Below the pieces are notes generated by a model. The model was not told the origin of the DNA. It was given only the letters and a program-made list of their open reading frames with translations, and ran no database searches. A stretch of DNA of 64,000 nucleotides from Emydura subglobosa. Its lineage: Eukaryota; Chordata; Testudines; Chelidae. This document shows positions 24,895 through 34,090 of this stretch, one piece after another. The stretch is taken from NCBI GenBank assembly GCA_007922225.1, contig ML679966.1, positions 34,972,793 through 35,036,792 of the forward strand, written 5' to 3'. The position numbers and the translations under genes are program-made. Each line of letters begins with the position of its first letter. Position 1 is the stretch's first letter.

Positions 24895-25959
24895 TTATCG
24901 GTGACCTGCTCTGCCGAACCCCGCATCTTCCCTTGCCTGCTCCACGATGGCGTAGTGCGACGTGAACATATGGACCGACGACCAGGTCGCTGCTCTGCAG
25001 ATGTCCTGCAGGGGAACCCGCTCCAGGAAGGCTGCGGAAGAGGCCTGGGCCCTAGTAGAGTGAGCTCTTACCGCACCTGGAAGGGGTACCCCTGCCTGCT
25101 CGTAACATGCTCTGATGCAGGCAGTAATCCAGTTGGAGATTCGCTGGGTGGAGACAGGAGAGCCTTTCATCCTGTCTGCCACAGCTATGAACAGCTGTGT
25201 CGACCTCCGGAAAGGCTTGGTCCGCTCGATATAGTAGGCCAAGGCTCGCCTGACATCCAGCGAATGTCCTATCCTTTCCTCCTCCGAACCATGGGGTTTT
25301 GGAAAGAACACAGGAAGGAAAATGTCCTGATTACAGTGGAACTGAGACACCACCTTAGGCATAAAAGCCGGGTGAGGTCTCAGCCGGACCTTATCCTTAT
25401 AAAAAACTGTGTAGGGGGGTTCCGAGGTCAACGCCCTTAGTTCGGAGACCCTCCTGGCCGAGGTGATGGCCACCAGGAAGGCTACCTTCCACGATAAAAG
25501 GAGAAGGGAGCATGTGGCCATGGGCTCGAAGGGGTGTCCCATCAGTCTATTGAGGACCAAGTTGAGGTCCCAGGGTGGCACTGGGTCCCGCACCTGAGGG
25601 AAAATCCTCTCCACCCCCTTAAGGAACCTCACCGACATGGGGTGAGAGAACAGGGACCGCCCTTCCATTGGCTGGTGGAAAGCTGAAATGGCTGCTAGGT
25701 GTACCTTGAGGGAAGCTAGGGCCAAGCCTTGCAGCTTAAGCTGCAGCAGGTACTCTAAGATAGCCTGTATGGGTGAGAAGCTCGGATGTAACCCTCTCGA
25801 TTCTGCCCACCCCGAGAACCTCCGCCACTTAGCTGTATACGTTACTTGCGCGGACGGTTTCCTGCTGCCCAGAAGGACCTGCTGAACCTGAAAGGAACAG
25901 GCCCTCTCTCCCTCCGTCAGCCACAGAGTCTCCAGGCAGTGAGGTGAAGGGAGTCCAGG
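24895..25959 (-). CDS. DIRS-B tyrosine recombinase (integrase), open frame
   Basis: This enzyme integrates the circular DNA form of the element by site-specific recombination and replaces the DDE integrase of other retroelements. The minus-strand frame is open from after a TGA at 25960 to the stop at 24895. The first 78 codons include the linker LLGSRKPSAQVTYTAKWRRF and lead into GLALASLKVHL. Numbered from 25725, the catalytic residues are Arg92 (ARRVSEL), His222 and Arg225 (AHSTRAQASS), Trp248 (ATWSS) and the nucleophile Tyr258 (FTSHYAI). A basic FYKDKVRLRPHPAF block matches the usual lysine beta-hairpin region. The start codon is uncertain: the frame overlaps the end of pol by about 40 bases and no early ATG is evident, so expression may rely on re-initiation or frameshifting. 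DIRS-D encodes a close relative. I see no inactivating change, but activity is unproven. Confidence 0.88.
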   Translation of the reverse strand, partial: PGLPSPHCLETLWLTEGERACSFQVQQVLLGSRKPSAQVTYTAKWRRFSGWAESRGLHPSFSPIQAILEYLLQLKLQGLALASLKVHLAAISAFHQPMEGRSLFSHPMSVRFLKGVERIFPQVRDPVPPWDLNLVLNRLMGHPFEPMATCSLLLLSWKVAFLVAITSARRVSELRALTSEPPYTVFYKDKVRLRPHPAFMPKVVSQFHCNQDIFLPVFFPKPHGSEEERIGHSLDVRRALAYYIERTKPFRRSTQLFIAVADRMKGSPVSTQRISNWITACIRACYEQAGVPLPGAVRAHSTRAQASSAAFLERVPLQDICRAATWSSVHMFTSHYAIVEQAREDAGFGRAGHR

Positions 25960-27862
25960 TCAGGGTGCAACAATCTCCCGTGGTCCTGGGAGATCAGGTC
26001 GCACCGTCTGGGTAGCGGAATCGGTTCGGTGATGGAGAGGTCGAGCAGCATGCTGTACCAATGCTGTCTCGGCCAAGCTGGGGCGATCAGTATGATGTTT
26101 GCCCTGTCCCTCTTGATCTTGAGAAGGACTTGGGGCAGGAGCGGAATGGGGGGGAATGCGTACATCAGATCCCCCGTCCAGTCTATCAAGAAGGCATCGG
26201 ACAGCGAGCCCGGTTCTCGACCCCTGAGCGAACAGAACCTCGGGCATTTCCTGTTCCCAGCTGAAGCGAACAGGTCTAGACGGGAAACACCCCACCTTTG
26301 GAAGATTAAAGCCACTATGTCCTGGTGCAAGGACCATTCGCGGCGGGGTGAGAATGATCTGCTGAGGCGATCCGCCTCGCTGTTCCTGACTCGCGGGAGG
26401 TGAGAGGCAGATAAGTGAAATTCGTGTCTCATCGCGAAGTCCCACAGTCGGATAGCTTCCTGGCAAAGAGCCGAGGAATGCGCCCCCCTCACCTGTTCAC
26501 GTAGAACATGGCCGCCATATTGTCCGTGAGGACTCGGACCACCCTGCCCTTCAGGAAATGAAGGAAGGCCTTGCAGGCCAACCGGACCGCTCTGAGCTTG
26601 CGTACATTGATGTGTAGAGCTCTCTCCTCCGGTGACCAAAGCCCCTGGGTGCCCCGGTTGCGACAGATGTGGGCTCCCCAACCCATATCGGAAGCGTCTG
26701 TGATGATTGTCACAGATGGGATAAGTTCTCTGAAGGGAACGCCCATCATCACTTCCCTTGGGTCCCTCCACCAATTGAGAGATGACAGTACCTGTGGGGG
26801 AACCATGACCACTCTAGTTAGAGAATGCCTGTTCGGTACATACACCGAAGCCAACCACGTCTGGAGAGGTCTAAGCCTCAATCGCGCCAGCCTCACTACA
26901 TATGTCGAAGCTGCCATATGTCCCAGCAGCTGCAGGCAATGCCTGGCTGTCGTCGTGGGGAACGGGTGGAGATTGGATATAATAGCCTTCATTGCCTCGA
27001 ACCTCGATTGAGGGAGGAAGGCCCTGGCCTGTACCGCATCCAACCTGGCTCCAATAAACTCTATGCGTTGTACAGGAGTGAGTGTGGACATTTGCTCATT
27101 AATAAGCAATCCCAGTCTGGTGCATAACTCACGAGTGAGGAGTAGGCTATTTCTCACATGAGTCCTCGACCTCCCCCTGATTAGCCAGTCATCTAAATAG
27201 GGGAAGATTTGGACCCCGCTGCGGCGCAGGTGGGCCACCACCACCGCCATACACTTAGTGAAAACTCTGGGTGCCGAGGAGAGCCCAAAGGGTAAGGACC
27301 GAAACTGGTAGTGAACCGTAAGAACCTTCTATGGGCAGGCAATATAGAGATGTGGAAGTATGCGTCCTTCAAATCCAGGGCAGCATACCAATCCCCCGGG
27401 TCTAGGACCGGAATAATCGTGGCGAGGGAAACCATACGGAATTTAATTCGTCTGATATACTTATTCAGACGACGTAGGTCCAGAATGGGCCTAAGGCCTC
27501 CTTTCGCCTTGGGGATTAAAAAGTATCTCGAGTAAAAACCTCGACCTTCCTCGGCCACTGGGACTTCCTCCACCGCCCCCAGCGTGAGGAGAGACTCAAT
27601 CTCCTGTACCAGGAGTTGAACCAGGGCAGGGTCCCCAAAGGGGGACAGCCTAGGAGAGGTGTCGGGGGGGAGGCAGTGAGTTGGAGGGTATACCCTTTGG
27701 CAATCACCTCTAGGACCCACCGGTCCGTATTAATGGCTTCCCACTCTGTAAGAAAGGGGCGAAGCCTGTCTGCAAACGGACGGTTTAGATCCCAGGGAGA
27801 AGGAAGAGTGCTACCCTCCTGCACCGGGTCAAAAACGTTTATTATTACCATTACCCCCTTTG
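25917..27862 (-). pseudogene. DIRS-B pol: reverse transcriptase / RNase H / methyltransferase-like (three frameshifts)
   Basis: The gene probably starts near 27862 (MVIINVFDPVQE), overlapping the end of gag. The RT N-terminus reads RPFLTEWEAINTDRWVLEVI. A frame break at a G run near 27661-27669 leads to GFYSRYFLIPKAKGGLRPIL, DLRRLNKY and DLKDAYFHIS. A second break near 27310 leads to the catalytic box FPYLDDWLIRG and the thumb LGHMAASTYVVRLARLRLRP. RNase H follows: ITDASDMGWGAHI, then INVRKLRAV (the expected catalytic Glu is Lys), then LTDNMAAMFY. After a third break near 26488 come HLPRVRNSEADRLSR and the DIRS methyltransferase-like domain: DLFASAGNRKCPRFCS, YAFPPIPLLPQVLLKI and ILIAPAWPRQHWY. 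The stop is at 25917, inside the recombinase frame. It cannot make a full-length enzyme. Confidence 0.88.
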
Positions 27863-30266
27863 GACGGCCCTTGTTGGCCCCCCGCAGAGGACCCTTGACG
27901 GCCTCCTCTGCCAGGACCGCGGTAGCGCGCGCGACCTCTCCTCTGCTGGGCGGGTCGAGGAGCCTGCCTGGGCGGAGGCGGCGGCTGCCTTTGGACTTGT
28001 GGCCTGGACTGCCGTCTTGAGGCCTGGGGGGTATACAACCCAAGGGACTTCAGGGTGGCCCGAGAGTCCTTGAGCGCATGGAGCTTCTCGTCAGTCTTTT
28101 CTGAAAAAAGACCTAAGCCGTCGAAAGGCAAGTCTTGTATAGCCTGTTGAACCTCCTGGGTTAGGCCAGACGCCTGCAGCCAAGAACAGCGGTGCATAAC
28201 TACCGCTGAGGCCATGGCTCTACTAGCGGTGTCCACTGCATCGCTAGCAGACAGTAATGCAGCGGTTGCCACCGCAGCCCCCTCCTGAAGCACCGTGGCG
28301 AAGTCCGCCCCTTGGTCAGGAGGCAAGTGGGACGCAAACCTCTGCATCGAGGCCCATAAATTTTTGTTGTACTTGCCGAAGAGGGCCTGGTGGTTAGCTA
28401 CTCTAAACTGCAGCGCTGCAGTAGAGTAAATCTTTCTCCCAAACAAGTCTAGCTTGCGGCCCTCCTTGTCCTTGGGAGTATTCTCCTGATTCCCTTGGCG
28501 GTCTCTCTGATTAGCCGCATCGACCACTAGAGAGCACGGCGCTGGGTGGTTATACAGGAACTCAAAGGGTTCTTTAGGAACATAATATTTCCTCTCCACC
28601 CTCTTAGATGTGGAGGATAGAGAGGAAGGGGTCTGCCAGAGACTCCTGGCAATCTTCATGACCCTGTCATGAACCGGCAGGGTCGCCCGGGATGGCCCGA
28701 CAGCACTCGAGGGCCCAAAGAGGGGGTCCTCCTCCTCGGACATGAGTCTGAACTCCATGCCCAGGTTCTCAGCAGGCCTTTTCAAAAGGTCCTGGTGGGC
28801 ACGAAAATCAAACAGGGGGGCCCTGTGGTCTCTGGCCGCTGCCTCATCAGGAGATGGAGGAGGAGGAGAGGGGTAATGGTGCTGTGGAGGGTCCCTCCCC
28901 TGGGTCAGAGTCTTCCTCCGAGACCCGCTCCTGAGCCTTAGGGAGCCGGGGCAATGGAGGGGCCGCCACCGATTGTGTTGAGATCGAACCCTGGGGCATA
29001 GGGGCATTCCAGGGTCCCCAATATGGCCACTGCCAAGGGGCCTGGGTCCAACCCGGGGCTTGCAAGGGGGGCGGCTGATGTCTCACGGCCCTCTGGTCTC
29101 CTGAGCCTCCCATACGCCGCTTGCTCCGTCGACGTGTGGACCGGTCAGATGACGAAGATGATGTAGACCGGTGCCTACGTCTGCGGTGCTGGCAATAAGA
29201 GGAGACCGGGGATGACGACGAGGTGGAGGACCTGCCCCGACGTCGAGAGGACTTGCGGTGCCGCTTACCCCCTCGAGAGCGTGAGCAGTGCCGACGATGG
29301 TGATGCTGAGGAGACTCCTCCCTCCCAGCCATCGGTGCCGGGCCCATCGGTGCCGGGCCCATCGGCGGGGGTTCCCGGGGTACTGGTGCCGCTAGGTGTG
29401 GACCATCGCCTCTCGAGGCCACGGACAGCGACCTGGATCGATGCCGGGATGGGCTCTGCACCGGAGTTCGCGAGCCCGACAAACGGTCCTTGCCCGGGTC
29501 AGAGCTGGACCGGCGACGACTCCGGCGATGGACTCGGGACCGCCCACGGTGCCGCGGTGCCGAGTCGCTCGACGACAGAGTCGGAGCTCGGAGGGGAGCC
29601 GACGCTCTCCACCCTCCGTGACCGTCTGGAAGGAGACCGAGATTGAGAGCGTCTCCAACCACCGGGACCACCCAGCGCGGGTTTGCCCCGAGATACAGGT
29701 CCCTTGTCCCTTGGTCGAGGGGGGGACGGAGGCGTAGGCATGGCCATAAGGGCTCGTGCCGCAGTAAACGCCTCCGGTGTCAACGGCCCTTGCAGGTGCA
29801 CTCCCCCACCCCCAGGAGTCGGGGGAGGCAACCCGCGCGGAGACCCCGGGGCCGGAGTGATCTCCACGGCCCGTGGCTGGGGCATCTCCTTACTCCCCCC
29901 GCTCTGCGGCGGCCGGGGGGAGTCTTTAGGTGCGGCCAGAGGCCGTGCCGTCTTCTTCGGCCCCTTGGAAACCTGTCCCGATGCCGAGGACGGTGCCGGT
30001 GGGGGGGCGCTCCGCACCGACGACACACTCAGTGCCGACAGAGACCGGGAAGGCTCGGATGCTGGTCGAAGCGCCGACTCCATTAAGATTGCCTTTAGCC
30101 TCACGTCCCGTTCCTTTTGGGTCCGAGGTTTAAAGGACTTGCAAATGCGGCACTTGTCTCGTCGGTGCTGTTCACCCAGGCACCGGAGACAACGATCGTG
30201 CGGGTCACTGACCGGGAAGGCTTTAGCGCACAAGTCACAGTTCTTAAAGCCTGAAGAGTCCGGCAT
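27829..30266 (-). pseudogene. DIRS-B gag (two frameshifts)
   Basis: The start is taken at the ATG at 30266 (MPDSSGFKNC). The N-terminus has a compact Cys/His motif (CDLC, then PHDRCLRCLGEQH, then KCRIC), a probable zinc-binding module also present in DIRS-C. A Pro/Ser-rich tract follows. Near 29560 the frame changes into an Arg/Ser-rich region (HRSRSLSVASRG, SRRRGRSSTSSSS, STRRRSKRRMGG) that includes a small in-frame repeat, GPAPMGPAPM. Near 28895 a second frame change leads to the conserved C-terminal domain: FRAHQDLLKRPAENLG, KYYVPKEPFEFLYNHPAPC, DLFGRKIYSTAALQ and an Arg/Gly-rich end (RRGRARYRGPGRGGRQG). It stops at 27829, where pol begins in an overlapping frame. Gag would form the element's nucleoprotein particle. 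As it stands the gene is broken. Confidence 0.85.
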
Positions 30267-30427
30267 GACTTCCAAAGAAAAAAAACCCGTCCGGGGTTTT
30301 ACGTAACACTAACTACTAACTAACTTTAAAACAACTATACAACAGTGAAAACTCTAAAGAACAGTAACAAAGCTAGGGAATGAGCTACTTGCACACAGCA
30401 AGAGCGATAGTTCCAGCAACCGTCACA

Positions 30428-30615
30428 GGCGGAAAGAAGGAACTGGGGGCCCGCGGGGCCAGCAGCGCCCTTTATACCGCGATATGAGCGCGGCACTCCA
30501 GGGGGCGCCTGAGCTGGCCCTGCGGAGCTTGCTAGGGAAAAAGGTTCCGGGAATCTGTGCACTGGGCGAGCACACACCTACATTGGAATGCATATGAGCA
30601 ATCACTCGAAGATAG
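30428..30615 (-). repeat. DIRS-B right inverted terminal repeat (5' end of the element)
   Basis: Inverse of the left repeat 24514-24725. The outer end reads tctatcttcgagtgattgct on the minus strand. It contains the TATA box and therefore probably the promoter. Confidence 0.9.
30471..30478 (-). promoter_or_regulatory. TATA box of DIRS-B
   Basis: GGTATAAA on the minus strand lies about 205 bases upstream of the gag ATG inside the right terminal repeat. The equivalent sites in DIRS-C (ggtatatgag) and DIRS-D (ggtacatagg) have decayed. The left repeat carries the same box on the plus strand near 24672, which could drive antisense transcription into the recombinase end. Confidence 0.55.
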
Positions 30616-31727
30616 AACAAACGAATCCACAAAGGACCACAGTGACTCAGAGCATGCAGGGAGCCATACACAGACATTACTTGTCACCTGACCCTGAGGG
30701 GGCAGTGGCAAAGCAACATTTTTTTTAAAAGGAGGGACATTTTGCTGCTCTCTTCCTCTCTTCCACCTCTAGCTACAAACACCACCAAGCAACTGAAATG
30801 CTGGCCCCAGGAACAGCCTGGCTGGATGCAGACTAGCCAGCCTGTGGTGAGAATCATCTGAGTTTGTAAGATTGCTGAAAGTGTTAAGTTTTGTTTATAA
30901 TGTGATTTGCCTTTTATTTACTTTTGAACAAATCTGACCTGCTTTCCTCTGACTTATCACTTAAAATCTTTCTGTACTTAATAAATTTGGTTTTTTGTTT
31001 TATCTAAAGCAGTGCATGTAGTTTAAGGTGTGTAGAGACGCCATTTGAAGTAACAAGACAGGTGCATATCAGTTTCTTTGACAAACTGATGAACCAATGA
31101 ACTTGCAGTGTGCAGCATTGAACATTGTATGATGACAGTTCCCAGGGTTGTATCTGGGACTGTGGCTGTTCGCTACAGTCATACCATTGCATAATCCTAT
31201 GAGTGACTAGCTAGAAGCACTCACTCACTGAGCTAGGAGCAGCTTGCTTGCTGTAGGCTGTACGTGGGCTGACCCAGGAATGGGGGTTCACACAGCAGAA
31301 CAAGTGCAAGACGGGCTCCAGGAATGAGGGTTTGGGGTAACATAGCCATACACCAGTCCAGATTGCAGAGGGGAACGTCACACGTGGTTTTATGGAAACA
31401 GGTCTTGTTGAACAAATCTGATTTCATTCTTTGATGAGATTACAAGTTCAGTTGATAAAAGGTAACTCTATAAATGAAATATACTTAGACTTTTATAAAG
31501 TGTTTGATTTAGTGCCTCACAACATACTCATTAAAAAACAGCACTATTCAGTATCAGCAAAGAACATATTAAATAGATTAAGAACTGGTTAACTGACCAA
31601 TCACAAAAAGTAGTTGTCAATGGGGAATTAAAATTGAATGGGGGTGTTGCTAGTCAGGTTCCACAGTGATAGGTCCATCACTATGCCCAACACTATTCAA
31701 CATTTTCATCAATGAACTTGAATTTAA

Positions 31728-33150
31728 TATAAGAACGGCCATACTGGGTCAGACCAATGGTCCATCTAGCCCAGAATCCTGTCTTCCGACAGCATTCAAT
31801 GCCAGATGCTTCAAAGTGAATGAACAGAACAGGGCAATCATCAAGTGATCTATTCCTTGTCTGCCAGATGCTGAGGCTGGATGTCAGAAGTTTAGAGATA
31901 CCAGAGCATGTGGTTGAGTCCCTGACCATCTTAGCTAAGAGCCACTGATGGACCTATCCTCCATTAACTTATCTAATTCCTTTTTGAATCCAGTTATAGT
32001 TTTGACCTTCACAACATCGCCTGGAACAAGTTCCATAGGTTGACTGTGTGCTCTGTGAAGAAGTACTTCCTTTTGTTTGTTTTAACTTGCTGCCTATTAA
32101 TTTCATTGGGTGACCCCTGGTTCTTCTGTTATGTGTTACTCCACACCATTCAGTATTTTATAGACCTTTATCATATTCCCCTTCCCACTTGCCTCTTTTC
32201 CAAGATGAATAATCCCAGTCTTCTTGATCTCTCCTCTTATGGAAGCTGTTCCATACCCCTAATCATTTTTGTTGCCATTCTCTGTACCTTTTCCATTTAC
32301 AATCTTTTTTTAGATGGGGTGATCAGAGCTGCACGCAATATTCAAGGTGTGGGCACAGATTTATTTAGTGGCATTATGACATTTTCTGGTTTATTACCTA
32401 TCACTTTCCTAACGTTTCCGTTTTTTTGACTGCCACTGTACACTGAGCAGATGTTTTCAGAAAACGATCCATGACAACTCTAAGATCTCTTTCCTGAGTG
32501 GCAACAACTAATTCAGATCCCATCATTTTGTACGCATAGTTAGTATTATGTTTTCCAATATGCTTTACTTTGCATTTGTCAACACTGAATTACATTGGCC
32601 ATTTTGTTGCCCTGTCACCCAGTTTTGTGAGATCCCTTTGTAACTCTTTTCAGTCTGCTTTAGACTTAACTATCTTGAGTAATTTTGTATTATCTACAAA
32701 CTTTGCCAGCTCTCTGTTTACCCTTTTTTCAAGATTATATTTATGAATATGTTGAACAAAACTGGTCCCAGTACAAATCCCTGGAGGACACCACTCTATA
32801 CCTCTCTCCATTCTGAAAACTGCCCATTTATTATTCCTACCCTTTGTTTCCTATCTTTGTAACCAGTTACTGATCCATGAAAGGACCTTCCCTCCTATCC
32901 CAGGACTGCTTACTTTGCTTAAGAGCCTTGAGGAGGGACCTTGTCAAAGGTTTTCTGAAAGTCAAAGTACATTATATCCACTGGATCACCCTTGTACATA
33001 TGTTTGTTGACTCCCTCAGAGAATTCTAGGAAACTTGTGAGACATGATTTCCCTTTATAAAAGCTTGTTGTCTCTTGCCCAATAAATCATGTTCATCTAT
33101 GTGTCTGATAATTCTGTTCTTTACTTTCAACCAATTACCATTCAACCAAA
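31728..33150 (-). pseudogene. CR1 LINE (antisense), 5'-truncated, reverse transcriptase remnant
   Basis: The same family as 7642-9165. The 3' end is at the left ('ataagaacggccatactggg', 'tcagaccaatggtccatct'). Antisense landmarks run through 'ctgcctattaatttcattgg', 'gccattttgttgccctgtca', 'atgaatatgttgaacaaaac' and 'gtgtctgataattctgttct'. It is inserted in the L3/CR1-type LINE directly after the block IFINELEFN. Frameshifts are frequent, and no complete domain is encoded. Confidence 0.85.
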
Positions 33151-34090
33151 TATCTTTGCTAATAAAATTTGCATATGACAAAAAGATTGGCAGAGTGATA
33201 AATAATCATGATGACAGGATTGCATAGTAAACTTGGCCATTTTAAACAAAATATGTTTTAATACTGCCAAATACAAAGTTATCTATCAAGGAACAAGGGA
33301 TGCAGGATGTATTTAAAGAATGGGGACTATATTTTGGAAAGCAGTGATTCTAAAAAGGATTTAGGCCTCAAAGTGAACATGCAATCAAATATAAGTTCCC
33401 AGTGTAATTCTGTGGCAAAGAAAGATGATGTGATATTTGGACATATAAACAGAGGAGTAATGAGTAAGAGTGGGGAGGTGATTTTACCTTGTACATGCCT
33501 CTGGTGAGAAGAAACTGGTACCGAAACATTGTGTACTGTTTTAGAGTACACATTTTTAAAAGAATGTTGATAAACTAGAGAGGGTGCAGAGAGGAGCCAC
33601 AAAAATGAGCTAAAGAAAATGCCTTACAATAAGAGACTTAAAGAGCTTGATCTGTTTTTTTTGTTTGTTTGTTTGTTTTGGATAAACTAGATTGAGAGGT
33701 GACTTGATTACAGCGTATAAGTACCTTTACTAGGGACAAAATACTGTGAACTAAATAACTCTTCAATTTATCAGAGAAAGGCATAATAAGAACCAACATC
33801 TGGAAGCTGAAGTCAGACAAATTTAAATGAGAAGTTGGGCACAATTTTTTTTTTTTTTTTTTTAAAAAAAAACAGTGAGGGCGATTAACTACTGGAACAA
33901 ACTGCCAAGGGAAGTGATACTGCCTTTCTGGAAGATATGCTTGAACCAAACCCAAGTTATGATTTAGCCAAATAGAAATTATTGGGCTCAATACAGGGGT
34001 AACTGGGTGAAATTTAATGGGCTGTGATACACAGATCCGACTAGACGATCTAATGATCCTGACGGGCCTTACACTCTACAAATCTATGAA

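Larger units (their letters stand above)
24514..30615 (-). mobile_element. DIRS-B: 6.1-kb near-complete DIRS-type (tyrosine recombinase) retrotransposon
   Basis: On the minus strand the order is right inverted terminal repeat, 5' UTR, gag, RT/RNase H/methyltransferase-like pol, tyrosine recombinase, ICR and left inverted terminal repeat. This is the DIRS order, and the length is that of complete members. The element is bounded by AAC on each side (24511-24513 and 30616-30618) with no longer target duplication, as expected for recombinase-mediated integration. It sits inside the solo LTR. Gag has two frameshifts, pol has three frameshifts and an altered RNase H catalytic residue, but the recombinase frame is open. 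The copy is more GC- and CpG-rich than the surrounding DNA. It is complete in structure but defective in coding. DIRS-C and DIRS-D downstream belong to the same broad group. Confidence 0.93.
23835..31382 (+). mobile_element. Solo LTR of an endogenous LTR retroelement, interrupted by a hAT MITE and by DIRS-B
   Basis: The element starts TGTGAC and ends GTCACA, so it has the TG...CA ends and 6-bp inverted termini of an LTR. It is flanked by catgg (23830-23834) and cgtgg (31383-31387), a 5-bp target duplication with one mismatch. Removing it restores the reading of the surrounding LINE. The LTR sequence lies in three pieces: 23835-24093, 24422-24513 and 30616-31382, about 1.1 kb in total. An AATAAA at 30980-30985 in the last piece fits a plus-strand polyadenylation signal. 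No primer-binding site, gag, pol or second LTR is seen, so this is a solo LTR left by recombination. The family (ERV or Gypsy) is not determined. Confidence 0.6.
23480..34090 (+). pseudogene. L3/CR1-type LINE split into three pieces by nested insertions
   Basis: Three colinear plus-strand pieces belong to one degenerate LINE. About 23480-23834 covers the start of the reverse transcriptase (KIMEKLIQYSIDKELQC, then NGSQHG). 31383-31727 continues exactly there with METGLVEQI, YLDFYKVFDLVPHNILIK and GPSLCPTLFNIFINELEF. 33155-34090 continues with KIGRVINNHDDR, KKDLGLKVNMQSNISSQC, VAKKDDVIFGHINRG and the 3' end block INYWNKLPREV. The first gap is filled by an LTR (23835-31382), the second by an antisense CR1 (31728-33150). 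Frameshifts and stops occur throughout. The left boundary is uncertain. Continuity of the reading across both gaps supports a single parent copy. Confidence 0.75.

Noticed and set aside
29683..30306. 207-codon plus-strand frame opposite DIRS-B gag
   Set aside because: It is the complement of a GC-rich coding strand. The minus strand carries the conserved gag motifs, and the plus frame has none.
23835..31382. Considered as a complete LTR retroelement with DIRS-B as its interior
   Set aside because: The interior genes are DIRS-type with their own ends. The TG and CA termini belong to one LTR, which is continuous once DIRS-B and the hAT MITE are removed.
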